Below the pieces are notes generated by a model. The model searched no databases. It was not told the origin of the DNA and was given only the letters and a program-made list of their open reading frames with translations. Of a stretch of DNA of 64,000 bases, positions 45,918 through 56,499 are shown piece after piece; position 1 is the stretch's first letter, and every line of letters starts with the position of its first letter. Source of the DNA: Nissolia schottii (taxonomy: Eukaryota; Streptophyta; Magnoliopsida; Fabales; Fabaceae); assembly GCA_003254905.1 (NCBI GenBank), contig QANU01029832.1, positions 533,577-597,576 of the forward strand, read 5' to 3'. Made by a program: the position numbers and the translations under genes.

Positions 45918-47640
45918 TGTTAGAGTAATTTAGGATAACACACTTGTAAATATATATTATTCATGTATATATAGAGACTTCCTCCGATTAATGCAATTCA
46001 TCTTTCATTTTCAGAATTTCATCTATCTTGTTATGGTGTTAGTCATTGCAAACACGTTTCGTTTCTCTGCACCTCTTTGCCACAAAAACTCAAAAACTAG
46101 GGGTTATTCTTCAACCTTGAGTTTCTTTTAATGATTCCAATCAGTAATAGAAGGATCTAACCACAAAATCTTGCTTTCTCTAACAATTTTCTCGTGAATT
46201 CTTGATGATTTCATCGATAGATATGCACATACTTGCTTCTCTTCTCCTTTCTTGATTCTAAAAGATTATTCTCAACTTCCATGGAAAAAGCTCAAGCTTC
46301 CACAATTAAAGCTTAAATTTTAGCCTCCAATGGTGCTCCACCTTTCCAAGGTGCTTCGTTCATCTCGCCAACTCTTCAATTTTGCATTAAGGACATGCAA
46401 GATTGTTCGAATCTATTGTATATGCATCCAAATGAAAGTCTAGTGCTACTTCTAGTCTCAATTCCTCTTTTAGAGAAGAATTTCCATGGTTGGGAATGAT
46501 CAATGCAAATGTCACTCCTCACCAAGAAAAAGCTAGGCTTTATTAATGGAAGCATCACGTAACCAACTTCTTCTGATCCAATATTCCCTTAGTAGTTTTG
46601 TTCCAACACTCTTGTGGTTGCTTGGCTTATTTGATCCATAGATCTTGCAATTGCACAAAGCGTGCAAAGCATTGACAACGCTCCTGATCTCTAGCTTGAG
46701 CTACAAGAACGATATTCACAAGATGATCAATTTCACATCTCAAATTTGTGTAAGGAAATGTATCGTTATAGAGAAGGCAATCTTCCTGTTACTTCTTACT
46801 TTACTGGACTCAAATCTCTACTTGATGAACTAGATATTTTGAGCCTCATTCCTTCTTCTTTTTTGTGGTGTGTGTAATGCATGTAATTGCCATGTTCTCT
46901 CTCGAGTCAAAGAACAAAGAAACTTAGAATATGAAGCTCGATTTCTTAAGGGTCTGAATGATTACTATTCAAATGTGTGTTCTCAGATTATGTTGATTTC
47001 ACCATTGTCTTCACTCAATAGATTCCTCTCCATAGTTCTTCAACAAGAATGACAGTTCAATGTTGAAGTTCATGGTGAGGCGAAGGCTTTAATGAATAGC
47101 ACAACAACCTCAAGTCATGATCAAAGTCAACCATCACACAATTAGGCTCGCACGAGTTCTATTTCTATCACACAAGTATAATCCCAATAGGGGCATTAAG
47201 GGATATACTGTGAAAGAGTGTTACAAGAAGCATGGATATCCTTCAAGGTATGTCTTCAAGAAATCTAACCGAAGAAGTGCAAACATGGCTTCCACTAAGG
47301 CTACAATACCAAAACAAAGTGAAGTTGCACAGTCCCAAGGAACTCCGCAAGATTCCAAGTTTGGCTTCACAATTGACCAGTATCAACACCTTCTGGCTCT
47401 TCTGTCACCTTCTTCAGGACTTGACAACAACACCTCCTCTTCTTGTGTCTCTGTCAACATGTTCTCAGCCCCAGCTCACCAAAACAACACAATTCCCTTG
47501 AAAAATTGTAAACGGATCCATGGCATAGGTGCCATTGATCACATATGCAATTCATTTTCTCTATTTACATCTTTTTTTCAAACAAAATGTATATCTGTTT
47601 TTTCTACCTAATGGCACTCACTTAACCTGTCATCACATAT
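45918..47640 (+). mobile_element. Copia retrotransposon fragment 1 (LTR, gag, protease start)
   Basis: The sequence from TGTTAGAGTAATTTAGG at 45918 looks like a copia LTR start, with leader DNA after about 46020. Gag-like pieces follow: MHPNESLVLL near 46420, YREGNLPVTSYFTGLKSLLDEL near 46765-46830 and GLNDYYSNVCSQIML near 46950. A protease-like start (GAIDHICNS) lies near 47530. Many stops break the frame. Nothing after the protease start is present, because the duplicated promoter segment begins at 47661. Confidence 0.65.
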
Positions 47641-47660
47641 GCACGATACACTTTACGTTA

Positions 47661-47905
47661 TTTTGGTCTCCCCAACTCGCGGCCACCTGAGAATTGTGTT
47701 GTCGGTTAATGTTGCTTTTGCTGGGTGGGGGTGGTTGTTTGCTTTTGGGTTTTACATGTTGTTCCGGTTTTGCTCCTGGTAGGTTGTATTTTTAATTTTA
47801 TTTTATTTTAAACAAAAAATTTAAAATGATGCAATACAATTATTTTCCTTAATTATTATTTCCAATACAAAAAATGAGTATGCCTTTTCTTAAAAGGAAA
47901 TAGTT
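47661..47905 (-). repeat. Second copy of the NFXL2 promoter-proximal segment
   Basis: Bases 47661-47810 align with 44215-44350 (shared pieces include actcgcgg/gctcgcgg, gtttacatgtt, ttttgctcct and ataggttg/gtaggttg). Bases 47811-47905 align with the stretch just right of the inserted TIR element (45811-45917; shared aatttgttagagtaattt context). The copy is therefore an uninterrupted version of the locus. Confidence 0.75.
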
Positions 47906-48420
47906 TGTTAGAGTAATTTAGGATAACACACTTGTAAATATATTTTATTTACCAGATGTATTTAACTAGCTAAACTCAGCTAGGTTAGTTATATTTTGTT
48001 AATTCTGTTACCTTCAGTTACAAGGTTAGTTAGAAAGTGCACAATGCACGGTAGATTTCCTCCAATTAAGCTCGTTGTATATGCATCCAAATGAAAGTCC
48101 TACGCTACTTTTGGTCTCAATTCCTCTTTCACAGAAGAATTTCCCTGGTTGGCATTGACCGATGCAAATGTAACTCCTCACCACGAAAAAGCTAGGCTTT
48201 ATTGATGGAAGCATCACAGAACCACCTTCTCCTGATCTGAATTCCCTTATTAGTGTCATTGCAACACGATTGTGGTTGCTTGGCTTATCCGATCTATGGA
48301 TCCTACCACTACATAGAGTGTGCAAAGCATTAACAATGCTCGTGATCTTTGTCTCAAGCTATAAGAACGGTATTCTCAAGCTGATTAATTATGCATCTCA
48401 AATTTGCATCAGCCAAGTCT
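47906..48420 (+). mobile_element. Copia retrotransposon fragment 2
   Basis: It starts with the same TGTTAGAGTAATTTAGGATAACACACTTG as fragment 1 and then has about 100 extra bases rich in gttag/ctaac. It rejoins fragment 1 at atgcatccaaatgaaagtc, within gag. Compared with fragment 1 it lacks most of the leader. It ends near 48420. Confidence 0.65.
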
Positions 48421-49280
48421 TGGACTAGAATGTTGTGAGGTGTTCTTGTGGATCCGAGGTTCCGTCATAGGATTTTACAATCTGGGGGAGCGTAAAATTT
48501 TTAGGCAGATTGACGCAAAAAATCTCATCAGAAAACGAGCTATTGTTCACAACGAATCCCCCATTTCGCAATCGCCCACATGAGCCTCGGGTTGGGTTTG
48601 AGTGGATGGAACCTTTAAAGTCTGAGTCTCCGGTCCTTCTTAGAGAGTTTCTATGTTGGCTGGGCCACTCACGTTGGCTTAAGTGTTAAGAATGCCGAGT
48701 CAGGACCAGGGACTGTCGTCAAAGAGGGCTTTTGTGTCATTGCTCAGGGGAAGGAGTCTTATTGGATCTTCTCCACCTTGGGGCTAGGGACGGGGTCCTC
48801 TCCCTATTCCTATAACGTGGGGATAGGGGATGTTTCCCGAGCTTGAGGCCTGCAGTGGTCCACACGCCATGGAGAGATAGGTCTTCGATTGGCCTCTCTT
48901 TGGTCCCGATCTCTTCGCTCATTTTTCTCTTCAGTTTTTATCTTCGCTCTAAAGCTTTGAGATATTGCTCTTTTCAGTTGATGAGGTACTAGAGTCCAAG
49001 GACAACCTCATGAAGGTCTATGTCGTTTCGGGAATCTGGAACAACCACCCGAGATGGGATATGTCGACCATTAGGTTCCCTACGATCTACTTTGTTTTCC
49101 CCTATTATGAACGTAGGTAGTCCATCTTGGGGATCAAGTTCATGGTGTTGTGGGTTTACAACTCCTTCTTGAGATATCCCTTATCGGTCTTAGGGAGGAG
49201 AGGGTTTATAACGATGTTGTTAGCTTCCATCAGAGCCCCTGTAGAAGGGGTAATATGACACTTATGAGAGACAATATCAA
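48421..49280. other. Unassigned transposon-like DNA
   Basis: This block is less AT-rich and contains broken plus-strand ORFs, but I cannot assign it to a family. It adjoins the primer binding site of the gypsy LTR on its right. It could be internal DNA of that element or a separate older insertion. Confidence 0.35.
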
Positions 49281-49300
49281 GGTCCCCACAGACGGCGCCA
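49281..49300 (-). other. Retrotransposon primer binding site
   Basis: The minus strand reads TGGCGCCGTCTGTGGGGACC, identical to the site at 26065-26084, directly after the LTR end. Confidence 0.75.
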
Positions 49301-49301
49301 A

Positions 49302-49839
49302 TGTTTATGAGTAATTCGTATAGGGAACGAAGTTACCTGAATATGAGTAGAGGGTGAGGAGGGCGCCTTGACGAAAGATCCAACGCTTAGACAGAAGCTC
49401 CAAATGGGTTCCTCGCTGAGAGAGGTTGTGGCGGCGAAGTATTAAATGAGTTCTCTAGAGATGGAATGAGTGATATCTAGTGATCTGAGATCATGTGCTT
49501 TTATAGATGAGTTAGGATAGTCAGATAGAGATAGAGCGAAGGGAATTCATATAACAACTCCCCATCTTTCCCCGCTTCTTAGGAGTTAGTTGGAAATTGG
49601 GGGAGTAGAAGTCAACTCTTACTCCTTTAGCTTTGCTAGGCCGAACCAAACCTAGAGTCTTGGACCTATGACCTTCTCCTCCTCTTGGTGCTCTTTCTTT
49701 GGGCCAATGCGAGCATGTGATGAGTATTTCCCTTACTCCTTAGTGGGCTGAGCCTCTATTAGCCTTTTAGGGAAGGTGAACTTCTCTCCTTTCTTAGAGA
49801 GTTAGAGCTCCCCAAACCCCTAGTCTTTGGCCCGTAACA
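49302..49839 (-). mobile_element. Gypsy LTR, copy 2 (5' LTR, minus strand)
   Basis: The minus strand starts TGTTACGGGCC at 49839 and ends AACA at 49302, one base before the primer site. Shared blocks with 26086-26740 include gcgccttgacg, cttttatagatgag and the gggttcctc region. It is shorter than copy 1 because most of the cgaaagctcc repeat units are absent. No matching 3' LTR occurs in the window. Confidence 0.7.
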
Positions 49840-50347
49840 CTTCCCAAATTTTGTTGTTTGTAATTTCTTAAGTTAATGAAATAACAGCAACTATACTCGT
49901 ACAGGATTTTAATATTGTTAACACTTAAAGAAATGACAGTAAAACTAAGGTGTTATTCAATGAATCAATAATTTCATGAGAATCTATCAACATTTTGTGT
50001 TTAGTGTGATTGTGCCAATATCTTTTTCCAAGAGAAAACAGGAGTCAAAGAACAAAGACAATATTGGCAATGGAACAAAATGCACACTCAAATGAATTGA
50101 ATTGAAGTATTCCCCTCTCAAAACACATAGCATTCCGGTTGGAATATACAACATATATATTTATGACAAAGCCCTTACAACACAATGATAGCTCCTACAC
50201 CTCCACAAGAAAACAAAACAAAAACCAAATAGTCTTATTTCTTAAATCGTCATTGAATGAGAGCATCATTCATGGTGTCACAAAGCTAAATGCACTCTTA
50301 CTATCACATTGTAAATGCTGTACAGAACATAAGGATATGCACAAAAA
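49840..50347. other. Downstream region of the first PI-PLC gene
   Basis: AT-rich non-coding DNA; the right part should be the 3' UTR of the minus-strand PLC gene. No polyadenylation signal could be chosen with confidence. Confidence 0.45.
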
Positions 50348-53300
50348 TCAAATGAATTCAAAGCGCATGAGAAGCTTCACATTGTTGTACTTCTCTCCCT
50401 TTCGGTTATGCAGCAGAACTGCACGGATTCCAGTCCTTAGCTCAGACACAGGTAAGCACGTTTGTCCACCGAAGTCATCCTTCTCTGACATGTCATACTC
50501 GTGAACTTCTACCCGAAGCAACGCCAATTCCGGAACAGAAAGTGGGAACTCGAACACCTCGTTCCAACTAGGCAACCAGTTATCCTCTATTGACTTGGTT
50601 TTCTTCATCTCAGTGTCATCAGGGACTCCAGCAATCCCCACCTGCATAAGAATTTTATCAAATCAATTTGAAATGACAAAATAGAAGGAACTACACAGGA
50701 AAGGTACCATATGGACTGGATTGTAAGGAGGAAACTATTAAGTGAAGATATGTATGTTATCACTAGAACATAATGGTAGCGTTTGGTTCTTATCCTGAGA
50801 TAGAGACATTGAAAACAGGCATATATTTGGAGAAGAGGCCCTATCTCGAGACCATTTTTAAGCTAGTTTCTGTATCTCCAACAAGGAGGGACATGGGAGA
50901 CATGCCTCTCTCTGTTGTCTTATTGTCTTTGTCCTTTCTGTCCCAGGCCAAGAACCAAACGCTACCAATGAGATATAACATATCATCTCAACTTACCCTT
51001 GTGTAGAAATCTGGCGGTGAGTATTGATCAAAGTGTGTATGCTTGAAATCATAGTACCATCCTTCCCCCATATATACAGTCACCTAAAGAAAGAGTAAGA
51101 AGAGTTATGACTTTGATAGATTCTAGACTAGAGTCACTTGAAAGAGGCACTAAAATGAAATCTTCAAACAATAAAGCCCTCACCCTCAAAGTAGTCTTCA
51201 CAGGCAAATTAACTTTTGGATCAAAGACCTCATTATTTGGACCAGTCTTTAATAGAAAATCCGGTTTTTTAAGATAACCGCATCCGCCATTGGCTTTGAA
51301 CATTCCATGCATCAACCACAGAGATCTTCCATACCCCTTTCATGAAAACCACCCAAAATGAAAACTGATCAGTGGACATCTTTCATTGATAATCTCAATA
51401 TCACAAGTCAATACTAATACTCCATGATCTTAGTAGATGTGTCTAATGGAATGTTCCCCTATAGCTGCAAGGAAGTGTGAGTGAAATTTCACATCCCCAC
51501 AAGAAGGAAAGTCATAATGACAGAAAATAACACACATCAAGTAGAATAACAACAATAATAATAACATCTAAGAATCCCTAACAACAACAAAAAAAGCAAT
51601 CAGGAAAATTTTTGAACCCAGAAGAAAAAAAAAGTGAGGAAATAGAAACCTGCATGTTAAATGCAACCATTTGTGCTCCATGCATCCACCCAATTAGTGG
51701 GTTATAATTCGATGAGGTAATGCGTGTACCTTTCGGATACACCCTCAGCATATTCCTCTGAGTAAACCTGCCATCAATAAGGAAATAAATACTTCTATTT
51801 TTCATTTGCACATAAGGAAAACATCCAGCAATAGGTTTGTTTCAAAGCTGAATAGAACACAAAAGCTTTTGATTAGTACAAAGAATGAGAAAACCATTGA
51901 ATATGCAGCCTAAATCATTATGCAATCCGAACTCAGAAGTTACTAATGTTATGATGTGCATAATCAAGAGAGCCAGTAAATCATAGATTCTTGGAACTGC
52001 AAAAGACAGAAACAAAAGCCCATCTAACAGTCAAATTTTACTACATTTGCATCACAATAGATAATTATATGCAGTTCATATCATCTCAAGGACCCAGTGG
52101 AAACACTTAACAATACCTTACAATTTCTTTCCCATGAGTTAAAGCAGCCTTTTCAAGCTGCTGCTCACTTAAACTTAGCCGCCTCACTTTATCCGGATCC
52201 ACTTTGAGACATTCTGCTAATCCTCCTTTAGGCTTTCCAGCATGAATGGCAATCAAACGTCTATATTCGGCCGACACATCTTGGCGTGACCTTTCCGCTT
52301 CTTCAAGATCGTCCTCATCATCAAGATCATCATCATCATCTGCATTGTTCTGCTAAAGACGGTAAAGCCAGAAAATGAATCAACAATTCTCCCTTACAAA
52401 ACTAAATACACTGGCAATGCATATGCAATCAAGAACTCAGTCTCAGACCTTGTAATCAGCTATAGTGCCGCCTTTAAGACTCGGGACTTCCTTCCCCCAG
52501 GCTTCTTCATCACCTGAGGACTTTCCCTTTTGTGAATCATCCTCTTTTTCCTTTGCATCTTTTGCCTCAAGGTACTCCTTAGGTGGTTTGGTTGATATAA
52601 TGATCCTCTTTTTAAGCGATTCAGGGGAAGGGAATTCCTTCAAGTTTTCTGGGCCAGGACAAAATAGCATGTCTCCAAAAGTTTCAGTCACCATCTAAGA
52701 AATTCGAAAAGGACTTGTCAAGTGCCTAATTAATGTAAGAATTTTATGAATCCCAATAGAGCTCCAAGTAACCAACCTTGGCCACTATGGCTTGAAGATC
52801 TGGAGTAAGGTGGTCTTCTAAGGTTATTACAACCGGATATTCTGATGCAACAAAGGCATACTCCTTAATAGACTTCAAACATCTTATGAGTGCCACAGGA
52901 GTTGTCAATGTCCTGTATTACAAAAAAGAAAATAGATATGTAAACAAGTACATTATTTATATGGAAAAAAGTTCCAAATTCAATTGCCATTAGTACCAAT
53001 AAATTGTCATAATATACAACCCAGTTTTACAACCATGATTTCTGGTTAATTTTTAATGAAACAGTAGTTCAGACCCTTTCTTCTTTTTTTATTTTTTATT
53101 TTCCTGCTATGCCAGATTGCAGTAATTTATAGCCATTAGAAAAATAGATGGATAAGTATTCACCAAATTGTTGGAGATATAATTTCTTTTGCAATGTTTT
53201 GTTCCCAAGGCAATTCTAATTACAACCATGACATCAAATCAGAGCAGAAAAAGAGAGAACTGAAATGAATAATACTATCAATAACTCTTGAAATATGTGA

Positions 53301-54337
53301 ATACAATTTTTTGACAGAACTTGATCACGAGACAAAACATTAGGAGGAAAAAAAAGAAAGAGAAACAAGGGAAATGGCTTAAATTCATGGTTAAGACTCA
53401 AAACAAGGTCAGGGAATCATTCAATCAGCAAACTCACCTTCCATGAAGAACATCAATACCATCCTTAGATGCATTAGGCCATATATCCAGTTCAATAACC
53501 CTCACACCTCTCTGCAGCGCCTGTATGATGGGGACATCGCTGCAGTCGCTGCTAAGCTGATTCCCGGTCAGATAGGAATTGTGACCGGTGAATATGAAAT
53601 AATGAGACAAGGGTGCATTCATATCATGATGAACCTGGAATACAAGAAAAATGATCACGCAAACAACATTAACCAAAATTCTTTATATTTACAACATGGA
53701 CCTAAACCAAACCCCTTGTTTTCAATACCCTGCTCATGTCCACAAATTCCTAATAGCCAATGGGATCGGCCAATTTGCACTTAAAATTATTGAAAGCCCA
53801 GAGTCAACACCAAAACTGGAACTGAATTACCACAAATTCAGTTTCGATTAGCCTCATTAATTGTTGAGAACTATCACTACAAGTATCTCGAATCATTCTG
53901 GCATCTAAATTCAAACCAAATTCCGTCCACTGAATACATTGATTTAAGAGTACATCTAAGAGGCCAGAAGTAATATTTGGAAGTGGACAGAGCGAGTAAA
54001 GAGAGAAAGAGAAGGTTGTTGTTTTTACCCCAAGAGAAGGCGAAAGAGGTGGATTGTTGTCACTGAAGAGGTACTTGAAGAAGCTCTCGAGGTTGAGACC
54101 CCTCCGGTGGAAGATGCTGAGGTGCTTGAGGCCGTCGATGACGGCCTGAGCTTCCTCCTCGGTGGCCTCCTCCTGCCTCTGCACCTCCGCCATGAAGGCT
54201 CGGAGGTGAGAGGCCGTCATGAGGCCGTTCTCGGAGTAGCGCTCGAAGAGGGCCCTTATCTCCGGCGGCGCCTCCGACACGCCCAGATGGAACCGCCGCC
54301 GGCAGCAGAAGCATACACTGTATGTCTGTTTTGACAT
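50348..54337 (-). CDS. Phosphoinositide-specific phospholipase C, complete
   Basis: Nine coding exons on the minus strand: 54029-54337, 53438-53634, 52777-52912, 52449-52694, 52117-52349, 51650-51767, 51184-51336, 50997-51083 and 50348-50641, giving 590 residues with closed phases. The enzyme cleaves PtdIns(4,5)P2 and PtdIns4P at the plasma membrane, feeding inositol phosphate, calcium and diacylglycerol signalling. Domains are an EF-hand-like N-terminus (about 20-95), an X domain with catalytic-region motifs [12 protein letters not shown] (119-130) and IELDIWP, a highly acidic linker (about 255-320, with a [11 protein letters not shown] run), a Y domain with [10 protein letters not shown] and [15 protein letters not shown], and a C-terminal C2 domain with [13 protein letters not shown]. 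This is the usual plant PI-PLC plan, closest in my memory to the PLC2 group. [16 protein letters not shown] is chosen as start because a Cys-rich, potentially lipid-modified N-terminus is typical. The next gene to the right is its paralogue. Confidence 0.95.
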
Positions 54338-54461
54338 ATTATTAGGATCTTCCTCTGTTTTCTCTGTTTCCTCTGTTTCTCTCTCTCTCACTCAATCTAT
54401 CTGTCTATAACGAGACAAATAAGAGAGAGACTGTAAGGAATGATATAAGCGTGTGTTGTGT

Positions 54462-54567
54462 GTGTGTGTGTGTGTGTGACTGTGTGTGTTTGAGGATAAG
54501 CTTTGGATTTGGGTTTGAAAATGAGAATGAGAATGAGAATGGATACGTTTCTTGTTTTGTAGGCAAT

Positions 54568-54611
<44 letters not shown>
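54462..54611. repeat. GT and GA microsatellites upstream of PI-PLC
   Basis: A GT repeat near 54462-54478, a gagaat triplet-like repeat near 54521-54540 and a GA repeat near 54571-54610 lie 125-275 bases upstream of the start codon. On the transcribed strand the GA tract is a CT-rich tract, common in plant core promoters and leaders. Confidence 0.7.
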
Positions 54612-54613
<2 letters not shown>

Positions 54614-55340
54614 AAGGCATGGATGGAGAAGACTGAAGAGGTTGTGTTGTCATGTTTTTGGGTGTCTCTCGAGAGGTTCCGAACGAAAGGGTGGGGGCCC
54701 CATATAGTTGAATAAGATGGGTTATATTCACGCAACACCTCATGATTTTTTTTATATGACTATGAGTTAAGTTAAATTAAACTAGATTATATTATAGGTG
54801 TTTACCCAAAAAAAGATTATATTGTAGGCAATGATATAATTAAGAGATGTCTTATTTATTTTATAAAAAAATATATTATTTATGCTTATTTATGTGTGAA
54901 ACCTGTAATAATATCATGTTTATTATTAAATAAAATTTTAATAAAATTAATATTTTAAAAAATATGAGTAACAAGAATTTTTTTTCTATTGATAATATTT
55001 CAGCTTCAATAAGTGTTACCCACATTTTTATTTAAAATGCTATACTTAATCCTTTCGGGCACCCAATTGGGTCCTACTCCTACCTGTGTTAACCAATGAG
55101 ATGTAGGGCACTTGGCACTCCGTGTTAAGCTCACGTGGGTCCTACTACTACTACAAGTCCTACAGTTATGCGTAGTTTAGTGGGCTCAGCTTTGGAGATT
55201 TGGAAACTTGGAATTGCAAGCAACAAGTGTGCACATCACATTTCCTTCTATTACTTGCAGGAATTCTTAAACGCGTGGAGGCAGTGTGAGAGAATAGGCT
55301 TTATCTTATTTGATTCGTTAACATTAATTAATAATTAATT
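54612..55340. other. Upstream region of the first PI-PLC, no gene seen
   Basis: AT-rich DNA probably holding distal promoter sequence. The short ORF at 55135-55338 has no recognisable features. Confidence 0.45.
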
Positions 55341-55345
55341 TTTGT

Positions 55346-55953
55346 TAGGGATTCCAAACTAATCGAGTAGAGTGGAGTCAAGCCGAATTAATTATTTAAG
55401 CGGGTTGAAAATTCATTTTCACGAGTTAGTGAGCTAATTCGTGAGCAACCACAAAAAATTGAAAAAAGAAAGAGTAACATTCGAGCTAAAACTAAAGTAA
55501 ATGACGTAATTATTATTTTAAAACATTATTTTTATAAATTTAATAAATTATAATTTTAATGCTTCTATATTTTAAATTAAAAACATGAACACAATACATA
55601 CTTAGGAGAGTCATTTTAAACTAGCATAAATAGAAATTATGATCTATACACAAATTAGGGATTTTGTCACTTGGAGGTAGGGAAAGGAGTTAGGGCCAAG
55701 TAAGGCTAGTAGTTACAAATAAAATGGGTTGGGTTGACCCAAAAGGGCTAAAACTAGAAGAAAATAAAAATCAAGTTTTTTTCAACCAGCGAGCCAACCC
55801 GCCCGTCTTGCTTCTCCTATGATTAACTTGCGAGTCAAACAAGTCCAACCAGTGCGAGTTGAAAATTTTAAACAAGTTAAAAATTTCAACTCACCGAAAA
55901 AAGCCGAGTTGCTCGCCTCGCCCCGTCGAGTTGAACTTGTTTTGCCATCCCTA
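55346..55953. mobile_element. hAT-like MITE, weak
   Basis: The left end reads tagggattccaaactaatcgagt and the reverse complement of the right end reads tagggatggcaaaacaagttcaactcg. TAGGGATGGCAA is a familiar end of plant hAT-related elements. The flanking 8-mers agree at only 4 of 8 positions, so the target duplication is not supported. Confidence 0.45.
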
Positions 55954-56499
55954 ATATTATAGTGAAAAAATGAAGATGTTTTCAATAGAAAGGCTGGTTT
56001 GAACTTAAGTATGAGTCAAACAAGAAATGTTATTAAATAGATAAATTGGTTACAATGATAACTTATTTAGATAAGAATAAAAGGAATATAAGTCTAAATC
56101 TATGGAAAAGATAAAACAAACAAATTTAAATCCTAACAAACCCTAATTGTTATCCTTTTACTTTGTCACCCCCTTCAACTTGGACGTCGTCTTGCAAAGG
56201 CTACGTTTGGATCATGACAACAACGAAAATGAATGATGAGCTCATATAATGGTGGTGAAAGAGAGGATGACCTTGGCTGAAAGAAATCTTGGGAACGAGA
56301 TCATGGGATATGGTCTTGAAACATGGAAAATGAAAAACATTATGGAGTAACAACCAAACCTTATTGTAAATTTACATGTTGATGGTAGGCGAATGAGGGT
56401 CTTTGAAAAGACAACTTGTGAGTCATGCTCGAACAAGAATATGAGATATGTGTCGGGGATAAAAGCCACAAATGAAATGGTTAAACCTCTTGTCAAGGT

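Noticed and set aside
54397..54743. ORFs of 112-113 codons upstream of the PI-PLC
   Set aside because: They are produced by GA and GT microsatellites (Ser-Leu and Thr-His repeats) and are not plausible proteins.
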